From Gammaproteobacteria bacterium (GTDB taxonomy: Bacteria > Pseudomonadota > Gammaproteobacteria > Steroidobacterales > Rariloculaceae), in contig PKRJ01000008.1 of NCBI GenBank assembly GCA_017577365.1, positions 1-64,000 of the forward strand: a stretch of DNA of 64,000 bases, given 5' to 3'. Below the pieces are notes generated by a model. It worked only from the letters and a program-made list of their open reading frames with translations, did not search any database and was not told where the DNA came from. Shown here piece after piece: positions 42,062 to 50,541 of this stretch (position 1 is the stretch's first letter; each line of letters starts with the position of its first letter). A program made the position numbers and the translations under genes.

Positions 42062-43357
42062 TCAAGGCTGGATGCCGAAGCGCCGCTGCTCGAGGATCTT
42101 CTTCACGCGGCTCAGGAACGCGCCCGAGTACGCGCCGTCGACCGCGCGATGATCGAACGACTGCGCGAGGATGCCCACGGGCCGGATCGCGATCGAGTCG
42201 CCTTCCGGCGCTTCGACGACGACCGGTTTCTTGCGCACGCCGTCCGTCGAGAGAATCGCGACCTGCGGCTGATTGATGATCGGCGCGGTGATCAACGTGC
42301 CGAACGAGCCGTTGTTCGAGATCGTGTACGTGCCGCCGGCAAGATCGTCCGGCTTGAGCCGGCCCTGCCGCGCGCGGTTCGCGATCTCGTGGATCGCTTC
42401 GGCGAGCTCGGTGACCGACAGGGTCTCCGCGGAGCGGATCACCGGCGCGACGAGCCCTTCGGGGCCGAGGTCGACGGCGATCGCGAGATTGACGTGCGGG
42501 TGAATGACGAGCGAATCCCCTTCGACGCTCGCGTTCAGATTCGGAAACTCGCCGAGCGCTTCGCAGACCGCGCTCGCGATGAACGGCAAGTACGTCAACG
42601 AATAGCCTCGACGGCCGCGCCACGCGTCGCGTACCTGATTGCGAACGAGATCGACGTTCGCGAAATCGACCTCGACCGCTTGCAGGACGTGCGCGCTCGT
42701 CGCCTTCGAGCGCACCATGTGCTCGGCGGTGAGCTTGCGAATCCGCGTGAACGGCACGATCTTCCGCTCGCCCGGCGTTTCCGGGCGCGCCTCCGCGGCG
42801 CGCGGCTCCGCGACTGCAGCTTTCGCGCCCTGCAGATAGCGGATCACGTCGCGGCGCGTGATGCGCCCATTGCGCCCGGTGCCTTCGATTCGAGCGAGCT
42901 CGAGCGCGTGCTCCGCGGCGAGCCGGCGGACGGCCGGCGAGAGCCGCTGCCCGGGCTGGCGCCGAACGGCGCCGGCCGCTCCGCTCGATGACGGCCCTCG
43001 CGCCGCGCTCGCGGCCGCGGCGCCCGGCGCCGCGGCACCGTTGCCGCCGGTGGCGGCGCCCGTCGGCGCCGACGAGCTTTCCGCCGCCGGAGCGCTGCTC
43101 GTCGCCGCTGTGCCCTTCGGCTCGCCCGCGACCTCGACGACCGCGAGCACGGTGCCGACCGGAACGGTTTCGCCGACGTCGACGAGGATCTGCGCGAGGA
43201 CGCCGGTGCCGGGAGACGGAATCTCCATCGACACTTTGTCCGTCTCGATCTCTAGAAGGATCTCGTCGGCCTCGACGCGGTCGCCGACTTTCTTGTGCCA
43301 GCTGGCGATGGTTCCCTCGGTGACCGTTTCACCGAGCTGCGGCATCAATACGTCCAT
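42062..43357 (-). CDS. 2-oxoacid dehydrogenase E2 (dihydrolipoyl acyltransferase)
   Basis: The 431 residues have the three E2 parts in order. A lipoyl domain carries the lipoyl-lysine K41 (EIETDKVSMEIPSPGTG). An Ala/Ser/Pro-rich linker is followed by a subunit-binding domain near residues 140-175 (RLSPAVRRLAAEHALELARI). The acyltransferase domain has the active-site His in SFDHRAVDGAYSGAFLSRVK. E2 moves the acyl group from E1 to CoA. It lies 110 bases downstream of E1-beta on the same strand. The substrate could be pyruvate, branched-chain oxoacids or acetoin. It needs lipoylation, which the lipB gene in this window would start. Confidence 0.92.
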   Translation of the reverse strand: MDVLMPQLGETVTEGTIASWHKKVGDRVEADEILLEIETDKVSMEIPSPGTGVLAQILVDVGETVPVGTVLAVVEVAGEPKGTAATSSAPAAESSSAPTGAATGGNGAAAPGAAAASAARGPSSSGAAGAVRRQPGQRLSPAVRRLAAEHALELARIEGTGRNGRITRRDVIRYLQGAKAAVAEPRAAEARPETPGERKIVPFTRIRKLTAEHMVRSKATSAHVLQAVEVDFANVDLVRNQVRDAWRGRRGYSLTYLPFIASAVCEALGEFPNLNASVEGDSLVIHPHVNLAIAVDLGPEGLVAPVIRSAETLSVTELAEAIHEIANRARQGRLKPDDLAGGTYTISNNGSFGTLITAPIINQPQVAILSTDGVRKKPVVVEAPEGDSIAIRPVGILAQSFDHRAVDGAYSGAFLSRVKKILEQRRFGIQP

Positions 43358-43467
43358 CGAGCTCTACCGTTGCGGGTCGTTATCGTTATTCATCTCGGAG
43401 GCTCGCCGGCCGATCGCCGGCGGCTCGGCAACGGCCGCGCGTGCCCCCGCACGCGCGGCCTGCGATA

Positions 43468-44445
43468 TCAGTCGACGAGCTCCCTGACTCGCGCGACGAT
43501 CTTGTCGACGCTCGGAATCTGCGCATCTTCCAAGTTGTCGGCCGCGGCGAGCGGCACGTGCGGCGTCGTGATACGCACGATCGGACCGTCGAGATCCCAG
43601 AACAGCTCCTCGGCGACGATCGACGCGATCTCCGCGCCCCAGCCGCAGAGCCGCGGATTCTCCTCGACGGTCACGAGGCGTCCGGTATGCGCCACCTCTT
43701 CGAGGATCGTCTGCGTGTCGAGCGGCACGAGCGAGCGGACGTCGACGACGGTCGCGCGGATGCCGTGCTCCTTCTCGAGGATCTCCGCCGCTTGCATCGC
43801 GCGCGGCACCATCAGCGCGAGCGCCGCGATCGTCACGTCGTCGCCGCGCCGCAGCACGTTCGCCTTGCCGAGCGGCACGACGTGCTCGCCGTCCGGCACC
43901 TCGCCCTTCGTGGCGTACAGCGACTTCTGCTCGAAGAAGAGCACCGGGTCCTCGTCGCGAACCGCCGCCGCGAGCAAACCTTTGACGTCCGCGGGATAGG
44001 CCGGCGCGACGACCTTCAACCCCGGCACCGCCATCGCCCAGTTCTCGACGCTCTGCGAATGCTGCGCGCCGAAGCGCGAGCCGCCGCCGTTGCCCGAGCG
44101 GATCACGAGCGGCAGCGTGACCTGCCCGTCCGTCATGTAGCGGGTCTTCGCGATCTCGTTCGCGACGATGTCCCAGCACACGGCGAAGAAGTCCGAGAAC
44201 ATGATCTCGGCGATCGGACGGAGCCCCGTCATCGCGGCGCCCATCGCCGCGCCCAGGATCGCTTGCTCGGAAATCGGCGTGTCGCGGACGCGCTCCGGGC
44301 CGAACTCGTCGAGCAGGCCGACGGTCGCCTTGAATACGCCGCCGGCGCGAGCGACGTCCTCGCCGATCAGCACGACGTTCGGGTCGCGGCGCATCTCTTG
44401 CGCGATGCCGGCCGCGACGGCTTCGCGATACGTCAGTTCCGCCAT
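43468..44445 (-). CDS. 2-oxoacid dehydrogenase E1 beta subunit
   Basis: The thiamine-diphosphate E1 component is a heterotetramer, and this is the beta chain. From MAELTYREAVAAGIAQEMRR it is 325 residues, with DPNVVLIGEDVARAGGVFKA, RDTPISEQAILGAAMGAAMT and VRSGNGGGSRFGAQHSQSVE (PdhB/BkdB/AcoB type). The start overlaps the end of the alpha gene by 13 bases. The upstream part of the open frame overlaps the alpha gene and is not homologous. Confidence 0.94.
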   Translation of the reverse strand: MAELTYREAVAAGIAQEMRRDPNVVLIGEDVARAGGVFKATVGLLDEFGPERVRDTPISEQAILGAAMGAAMTGLRPIAEIMFSDFFAVCWDIVANEIAKTRYMTDGQVTLPLVIRSGNGGGSRFGAQHSQSVENWAMAVPGLKVVAPAYPADVKGLLAAAVRDEDPVLFFEQKSLYATKGEVPDGEHVVPLGKANVLRRGDDVTIAALALMVPRAMQAAEILEKEHGIRATVVDVRSLVPLDTQTILEEVAHTGRLVTVEENPRLCGWGAEIASIVAEELFWDLDGPIVRITTPHVPLAAADNLEDAQIPSVDKIVARVRELVD

Positions 44446-45464
44446 GCGGCACCTCCATCGGCCCAGACGTTCTCGAACGCGATGCGCTCGTCCGAGGGCG
44501 GCGCGCGCCGCGCCTCCTCGGTCGCCTCGTCGACCTTCCGCTGCGCTTCGGCCTCGATCGAGACGAGCGTCTCCTCGTCGATGCCGAGGTCGAGCAGCCG
44601 CTGCCGATAGCGGGGAATCGGATCCTTCGCGAGCCACTCTTTGACCTCGTCCTCGGGCCGATACTTGCCGGGATCGGCGCGCGAGTGGCCGCCGTGACGA
44701 TACGTCTCGGCCTCGATCAGGCTCGGGCCGCCGCCGCGGCGCGCGGCATCGAGCGCGCGCAGGGCGGTCGTATACACGACGTCGACGTCGTTGCCGTCGA
44801 TCAGGATCGGCTCGAGGCCGTAGGCGCTCGCTCGATCCGCGGCCGGATGCTCGACGGCCGTGACCTCGTGGATCGCCGTGTACTCCATGTAGCGGTTGTT
44901 CTCGCACACGAACACGACCGGCAGCTTCCACACGACCGCGAGATTCAGCGCCTCGTGGAACGTGCCGATATTCGTCGCGCCGTCGCCGAAGAAGCAGACG
45001 GCGACCTGATCCGTGCCGCGGTATCGCGCGGACCACGCGGCGCCGGCGGCGATCGTCAGGTGCGCGCCGACGATCGCGTACGAGCCCATCATGTGGTGCT
45101 CGACGCTCGTGAGATGCATCGATCCGCCCTTGCCGCGCATCAGACCCGACGAGTTGCCCATGAGCTCGCCGAGGATTTTCGTCATCGACACTCCGCGGAC
45201 GAGCGTGTGGTTATGACCGCGATACGTGCAGAACGTGTAGTCCGTCGGCCGCATCGCGACGCCGAAGCCGGCCGCGACCGCTTCCTGCCCGAGGCCGAGA
45301 TGGCTCGTGCCCTTGATGAGGTTCTGCAAGAAGAGGTCGTGCGCGCGCTTCTCGAGGTAGCGGCATTCGACCATCCGGCGGTAGAGCGTAAGACGGGTCT
45401 CGCGGTCGATCGCTGCACGCGGCTCCCGTAGGGCAGCCGTCGTATTCGTCAGAATTGCATCCAC
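44433..45464 (-). CDS. 2-oxoacid dehydrogenase E1 alpha subunit
   Basis: The alpha chain carries the thiamine-diphosphate motif GDG...N, seen in CFFGDGATNIGTFHEALNLA and VFVCENN. At 343 residues it belongs to the AcoA/PdhA group. GKGGSMHLTSVEHHMMGSYA and YRHGGHSRADPGKYRPE hold the phosphorylation-loop region of the family. First of three genes (alpha, beta, E2). No E3 (dihydrolipoamide dehydrogenase) gene is nearby, so a shared E3 from elsewhere is inferred. Confidence 0.94.
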   Translation of the reverse strand: MDAILTNTTAALREPRAAIDRETRLTLYRRMVECRYLEKRAHDLFLQNLIKGTSHLGLGQEAVAAGFGVAMRPTDYTFCTYRGHNHTLVRGVSMTKILGELMGNSSGLMRGKGGSMHLTSVEHHMMGSYAIVGAHLTIAAGAAWSARYRGTDQVAVCFFGDGATNIGTFHEALNLAVVWKLPVVFVCENNRYMEYTAIHEVTAVEHPAADRASAYGLEPILIDGNDVDVVYTTALRALDAARRGGGPSLIEAETYRHGGHSRADPGKYRPEDEVKEWLAKDPIPRYRQRLLDLGIDEETLVSIEAEAQRKVDEATEEARRAPPSDERIAFENVWADGGAAWRN

Positions 45465-45563
45465 TGCTCGTTGCCTTGGTTGTTGGAGTGTTCGCGAGTC
45501 CGGGACGGGATGTGCCCCCCCAGCGGGGTCCCCCGTGCGGGCAGACCCCGCTCTCTCGGCGGC

Positions 45564-46865
45564 TCAGTAGGCGTTCGCGACCGGCAACTCCTCGGCCGGG
45601 AAGAGCGTGATCACCTGGCAGCCGTCCGCCGTCACGACGACCTCTTCCTCGATGCGCGCGGCCGAGAAGCCGTCCTTCGCCGGGCAGTACGTCTCGAGCG
45701 CGAAGACCATGCCCTCCTTGATCTCCATCGGGTTGTCGAGCGATACGAGCCGGCTGATGATCGGCCGCTCGTGCAGCGACACGCCGAGCCCGTGGCCGAA
45801 CTGCAGGCCGAAACACTCCATCTCGCTCGAGAAGCCGAACTCTTGCGCCTTCGGCCAGCACTTCGCGACCTCGTCGGTGCCGACGCCCGGCCTGATCGCC
45901 GCGATCGATGCGTCGATCCACTCGCGGGCCTTCTTGTACGCGTCTTTCTGCGCGTCGGTCGCGCGCCCGACGTTGATCGTGCGGTAGTAGCACGTGCGAT
46001 AGCCCATGTACGCCTGGATCACGTCGAAGAACGTCTGGTCTCCGGGGCGAATGATCCGGTCCGTGAAGTTGTGCGGATGCGGGCTGCAGCGCTCGCCCGA
46101 GACGGCGTTGATCGCCTCGACGTCGTCCGCGCCCATCTCGAACAGCATCTTCGTCGCGCGCGCGACGATATCGTTCTCGCGGATGCCGGGCTTCAGCTCC
46201 TCGAAGATCATCTGATAGACCGCATCGACCATCGACGCGGCGACGTTGAGCAGCATGATCTCGTCGCGGCTCTTGATCTCGCGCGCGTCGAGCATGACTT
46301 GCTGGCCGTCGCGGACGTCGAGCCCGACGCGCTGCAGCTCGAACAGCATCGGCGGCTCGACGAGATCGACGCCGATCGGCTGATCGGCGACGCCGGCCTC
46401 CTCGAGGATCGCCTTGATCTCCTTCGCGGCGTCGCGCATCAATCCCGCGTCGGGCGGCACCGCGCCGCGCAGGCCGAGCATGCCCGCATGGCAATGCGTC
46501 TTCGGCAGCCACGGCGCGTAGATGCGATGATGCGCGGCCGCCGAGCCGAAATCCCAAAGGTGCGGATCCTTGTCGCCTGCGAGCAGCGCGAAACGACACA
46601 TCTTGTCGCGCGACCACTCGCCGATGCTCGTGCTCGTCATGTAGCGGATATTGTTCGCGTCGAACACGAGAAGGGCGCCGAGACCGGAGTTCTTCAGGGC
46701 CTGGCGCGTGCGGGCGAGGCGGTAGCGGTGCAGCCGGCGAAAATCGATGCGCTCCTCGAAATCGACGGCCATCGTGCCGGGCGCGTAGATCGCCCGTGAC
46801 CAGTCGTGGCGTGGATCGATGTCCGCGTCGGTGATGATCTTCGGCTCGGAAAGCTTGGCGACCAT
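45564..46865 (-). CDS. M24-fold (pita-bread) protein, creatinase-like, metal site degraded
   Basis: A 433-residue M24 protein with the N-terminal creatinase domain (LGALLVFDANNIRYMTSTSI) and the C-terminal pita-bread domain. In aminopeptidases of this fold, metal is held by Asp, Asp, His, Glu and Glu. Here the His (GLQFGHGLGVSLHERP) and Glu residues (FALETYCPAKDG, IEEEVVVTADG) remain. The first Asp region reads FFDVIQAYMGYRTCYYRTIN: one Asp is kept, the second is Ile, and the third site is Tyr. Creatinase, which works without metal, shows a similar change. It therefore resembles a metal-free C-N hydrolase or DddP-type relative rather than a peptidase. It lies 99 bases upstream of the E1-alpha gene on the same strand. 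The substrate is unknown. Confidence 0.7.
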   Translation of the reverse strand: MVAKLSEPKIITDADIDPRHDWSRAIYAPGTMAVDFEERIDFRRLHRYRLARTRQALKNSGLGALLVFDANNIRYMTSTSIGEWSRDKMCRFALLAGDKDPHLWDFGSAAAHHRIYAPWLPKTHCHAGMLGLRGAVPPDAGLMRDAAKEIKAILEEAGVADQPIGVDLVEPPMLFELQRVGLDVRDGQQVMLDAREIKSRDEIMLLNVAASMVDAVYQMIFEELKPGIRENDIVARATKMLFEMGADDVEAINAVSGERCSPHPHNFTDRIIRPGDQTFFDVIQAYMGYRTCYYRTINVGRATDAQKDAYKKAREWIDASIAAIRPGVGTDEVAKCWPKAQEFGFSSEMECFGLQFGHGLGVSLHERPIISRLVSLDNPMEIKEGMVFALETYCPAKDGFSAARIEEEVVVTADGCQVITLFPAEELPVANAY

Positions 46866-47118
46866 GATTTCTTCTCCTGCGCGGTGCTTCGAAAGGGCTG
46901 CACTGCGCCTCGGATGGCTACAGCGGACCCAGCGATCGTCCGATTCTATCGCAGTACGGGGCGTTTCTCAGCGTCGCCCAAGTCTTTGATATGCATCGGA
47001 TACGCAGTGGTTCGTTCTACCCGCGGACGCCGAGCGGGGCAATTCGTGCGGTCAGTGCGCGTTGACCTCGGGAGCAGCGCTCTGTAGCGTCGATCGCCTC
47101 CGGCCACGAGGGAGTCTC

Positions 47119-47979
47119 ATGGGAACGACGGTCATCGCGGAGGGCTCGCGCCGCGTCGCGCGCAAGCTCCGCGGGCAACGCGCGAGCGACGGCGCCGGCG
47201 TGCGGATGACGCGAATCATCGGCACGCCGCTGCTCGACCATTTCGATCCGTTCTTGCTGCTCGACGAGTTTCGCTCGGACGATCCGCGTGATTATGTCGC
47301 GGGCTTCCCCGATCACCCGCACCGCGGCTTCGAGACGGTCACGTATATGCTCGCCGGCCGAATGCGGCACGGTGACAACCAGGGCAACACCGGGCTCCTC
47401 GGTCCGGGCAGCGTGCAATGGATGACGGCCGGCCGCGGCATCGTCCACTCGGAGTTCCCCGAGCAGGTCGAAGGTTTGCTGTGGGGTTTCCAGCTCTGGG
47501 TCAATCTGCCTGCGAAGGACAAGATGACCGCGCCGAGGTACCAGGACATCCCGGCCGAGCGGATCCCGGAGGTCGAGCTCGGCGCGGGCGTCCGCGCGCG
47601 CGTGATCGCCGGGGCGCTCGGGGGCATCGAGGGCCCGATCACCGCGGTGGCGACCGAGCCGTTGTATTACGACCTGTCGCTCGACGCGGGAACGAGTCAC
47701 GTGCTCGCCGTGCCCGAGGGCCACAACGTCTTCGTGTACGTCTTCGAGGGCGAGGCGGAGATCGGGCCCGATCGCCAACGCGTCGAGCGCGGCGAGATCG
47801 CGTTGCTCGAGCACGGCACGCGCATCGAGCTACGCGCGCCGGCGGCGAGCGGCGCACGCATGATCGTCGTCGGAGGGCGGCCGCTGAACGAGCCGATCGC
47901 CCGCTACGGCCCGTTCGTCATGAACACCGAGGAAGAGCTGCTGCAAGCCTTCGCGGACTACCACGCCGGCAGGCTGTAG
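47119..47979 (+). CDS. Pirin family bicupin
   Basis: Starts at an ATG with GAGGGAG upstream; 286 residues. The N-terminal cupin keeps the pirin metal motif in FPDHPHRGFETVTYMLAGRM (His pair) with the later His and Glu in GRGIVHSEFPEQ. The C-terminal half has HVLAVPEGHNVFVYVFEGEA. Pirins are iron or other metal dioxygenase-like proteins; some cleave quercetin and others act as redox sensors. The role here is not fixed. It is divergent from the M24 gene across 253 bases. Confidence 0.9.
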   Translation: MGTTVIAEGSRRVARKLRGQRASDGAGVRMTRIIGTPLLDHFDPFLLLDEFRSDDPRDYVAGFPDHPHRGFETVTYMLAGRMRHGDNQGNTGLLGPGSVQWMTAGRGIVHSEFPEQVEGLLWGFQLWVNLPAKDKMTAPRYQDIPAERIPEVELGAGVRARVIAGALGGIEGPITAVATEPLYYDLSLDAGTSHVLAVPEGHNVFVYVFEGEAEIGPDRQRVERGEIALLEHGTRIELRAPAASGARMIVVGGRPLNEPIARYGPFVMNTEEELLQAFADYHAGRL

Positions 47980-48016
47980 TCATCGCTCGCGACGCGGCGA
48001 GTCGGCTCGGCGGCGC

Positions 48017-49243
48017 TCAAGCCGACGGCCGCATCTCGTCGGGTCCGGCCGATCCGTTGCCCGAGTAGCGGCGCTCGGCGTGGTGCTCCGCCGTGCGGAC
48101 GGCTGCGTCGTGCGGCGGTTTGCCCGTCTCGAGATAGGTCTTCATTCGCAGCAGATCGTCGTCCAGCTGGTGTTTCGGATCCGCGCCGACGAGCCGCGCG
48201 ATCGCATGACCGAATGCGCCTGCGATCGGATCGTAGACGAGCTTGACGTCGATCGTCGTCGAGCCGTCGGCGTTGTCGCGGAACTGCACTTGGCCGGCGT
48301 GCCGGATCAACGCGCCGTCCACGGTATGCCACGCGAGCCGGCGGTTCTCCTCGCGCTCGGTCAGCATCGCGTCGAAAGTGAGCTCGAGCCCGAGCGCGGC
48401 CCGAACGGTCCAGCGCCAGCGCTCGTGCTCGCCGCGGTCGGGCACACGCCGCACGCGCACGACGTGCTTCATGAACGTCGGGAACCGCTCGAAATCGCAC
48501 CACGTCCGATAGACGGTCTCGACGGGCGCGTGAATCCGAATCGTCTTCTGCACGTTCACCGCGAGGCTCTGATCGCCGAGCCCGAGCATTCGCGCGAGCT
48601 CGATATTCGTCAGCGCGCGGCCGAGCAGCACGAGGCCGGCTCCGCTCGCGAGCGCGCCGCCGGGATGGCGCCGGCCGAGGCCCCAGAGCATCGCCGCGGC
48701 ACCCGCGAGCGTCGCCGCGGCCCGCGCCGTCGGCGACCAGTTCGTCTGCATGAACGCCGAGCGGCGGCCGGGCCGGTAGCGAGGCTCCCCCTGAAGTCCC
48801 GGCACGTGGCCGGGCTCGGTGTGCACCTCGAGGCGATCCTCGACGTCGCGCACGCCGCGGATGTCGCGCACGCATTCGAGCAAGCGCGGCACCTCGTCCG
48901 CGAGGATGGGGCCGCTCAACGTGACGATGCCGTCGTGCGCGTGGACCTCGATCGACGCGGGATGGGAGACCTCCCGCCCGATCGCCGCGCGCACGCGGTC
49001 GGCGAGCACGTGGTCGTCGACGGGCTGCGCGTGCAGCAGCGAGCGGAGGCTCGCGGTCGTGCCGATCGCGCGGTTGCGCAGGTCACGCCCGACGACGCCG
49101 AGCTCGTGCTGCGCCTTGTGCCGCACGTGCACGACCCGGTCGCGGACGAGCGCTCTGCGATGCCGGCCCCGGGCCGGATCGAAGTAGTACATCGCCGCGG
49201 CGCCTATTCCCGCGCTGAGCAGCGTCCACGTTCCGCGGTTCAT
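48017..49243 (-). CDS. BON-domain and SRPBCC-domain envelope protein
   Basis: The ATG at 49243 with a perfect GGAGG gives 408 residues. Order of parts: a short N-terminal membrane segment followed by YYFDPARGRHRRALVRDRV (found in many BON proteins), a BON domain near residues 75-140 (VHAHDGIVTLSGPILADEVP), a second hydrophobic region (AAATLAGAAAMLWGLG), and an SRPBCC/START-like domain near 215-370 (IRIHAPVETVYRTWCDFERF). BON domains bind membranes and SRPBCC domains hold hydrophobic ligands, so an envelope lipid or stress role is inferred. It is a single gene, on the opposite strand to pirin with converging stops. Confidence 0.82.
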   Translation of the reverse strand: MNRGTWTLLSAGIGAAAMYYFDPARGRHRRALVRDRVVHVRHKAQHELGVVGRDLRNRAIGTTASLRSLLHAQPVDDHVLADRVRAAIGREVSHPASIEVHAHDGIVTLSGPILADEVPRLLECVRDIRGVRDVEDRLEVHTEPGHVPGLQGEPRYRPGRRSAFMQTNWSPTARAAATLAGAAAMLWGLGRRHPGGALASGAGLVLLGRALTNIELARMLGLGDQSLAVNVQKTIRIHAPVETVYRTWCDFERFPTFMKHVVRVRRVPDRGEHERWRWTVRAALGLELTFDAMLTEREENRRLAWHTVDGALIRHAGQVQFRDNADGSTTIDVKLVYDPIAGAFGHAIARLVGADPKHQLDDDLLRMKTYLETGKPPHDAAVRTAEHHAERRYSGNGSAGPDEMRPSA

Positions 49244-49426
49244 TTCGCACCTCCTTCCAAAAAACGAAAACGGCCCGGGGCTCGTCGTCTCGCTCGGATG
49301 GCGGCGCCGCCGCCCGAAGCGGCCGGCTCTCGCAGCCGGCGCAGCCGAGGCCAAGTCAGGCGAGTTCCCGTGTAGCAAGAGTCGGGCCGGGTGCGGAGGT
49401 GCGCGCTCGGCACGGGCGGCCGTCGC

Positions 49427-50407
49427 TTACGACAGCCGGGCGCGGTCGTGGGGAAGCGAGTAGTCGATGTCGGGTCCGATCGGCACGATGCCGTGCGGGT
49501 TGATCGTCGGATGACTGCGGTAATAGTGCGCCTTGATCACGGGGATCTTGACCGTCTCGGCAATGCCGGGAACTTGATAGAGGTCGCGCACGTAGCCCGA
49601 AAGGCTCGGGTAATCGGCGATGCGCCGCCGATTGCACTTGAAGTGGTAGTGATAGACGGGGTCGAAGCGGACGAGCGTCGTGAAGAGCCGCCAATCCGCC
49701 TCGGTGATGCGCGACCCCGTCAAGTAACGGCGCGTCGCGAGCCGCTCGTCGAGCCGGTCGAGCGCGTCGAAGAGCGCGGTCACGGCTTCCTCGTACGCTT
49801 CTTGCGTCGTCGCGAATCCGGCCTTGTAAACGCCGTTGTTGACGTTCGTGTAGACGAAATCGTTGAGCTCGTCGATCTCCTCGCGCAGCGGCTCGGGGTA
49901 GAAGTCGAGGTCGTTCGCGCCGACCTCGTCGAAAGCCGAGTTCAGCATGCGAATGATCTCGGCCGATTCGTTCGAGACGATCGTCCTCTGCTCCTTGTCC
50001 CACAGCACGGGCACCGTCGCGCGGCCGGTATATTTCGGGTCGGCGATCAGATAGAGCTCGTAGAGTTTCGTCACGCCGTTGACCGTGTCGGGGATCACGC
50101 CGTCGCCCGGATCGAAGGTCCAGCCGTCCGAGCCCATGTAGGCGTTCACCGCCGAGATGCCGATCAACGGCTCGAGACCCTTCAAGCGCCGGAAGATCAG
50201 CGTACGGTGGGCCCACGGGCAGGCCCACGAGACGTAGAGGTGATAGCGTCCGGGCTCGGCCTTGAAGCCTCCGCGGCCGCTCGGTCCCGGCGAGCCGTCC
50301 TTCGTGACCCAGTTGCGAAACTGCGATTCGCTGCGGACGAAGCGTCCTCGCGTGGCCGACGTGTCGTACCACACGTCATGCCATTTGCCTTCGACGAGCA
50401 TGCCCAT
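49427..50407 (-). CDS. Glutathionyl-hydroquinone reductase (YqjG/PcpF type)
   Basis: Uses glutathione to reduce glutathionyl-hydroquinones. From the ATG at 50407 the protein is 326 residues, with the active-site Cys63 in LYVSWACPWAHRTLIFRRLK, the same position as in E. coli YqjG. A thioredoxin-like domain (VPVLWDKEQRTIVSNESAEI) is followed by the helical domain (YLTGSRITEADWRLFTTLVR). The last part INPHGIVPIGPDIDYSLPH is typical. It is divergent from the TRAP transporter genes across 134 bases. Confidence 0.93.
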   Translation of the reverse strand: MGMLVEGKWHDVWYDTSATRGRFVRSESQFRNWVTKDGSPGPSGRGGFKAEPGRYHLYVSWACPWAHRTLIFRRLKGLEPLIGISAVNAYMGSDGWTFDPGDGVIPDTVNGVTKLYELYLIADPKYTGRATVPVLWDKEQRTIVSNESAEIIRMLNSAFDEVGANDLDFYPEPLREEIDELNDFVYTNVNNGVYKAGFATTQEAYEEAVTALFDALDRLDERLATRRYLTGSRITEADWRLFTTLVRFDPVYHYHFKCNRRRIADYPSLSGYVRDLYQVPGIAETVKIPVIKAHYYRSHPTINPHGIVPIGPDIDYSLPHDRARLS

Positions 50408-50541
50408 GCGGCTACCTTGAGCGATCGATCCCGTGAGGTCAACACGCTCGGCACGCGCGCTCGCCGCGGTCGAGTTCACGCGCTCTGGCGATCATGCTAC
50501 TTTCTGCGCGAGCCGGCGGCGGCCGGCTTGTTGGGGGAGCA

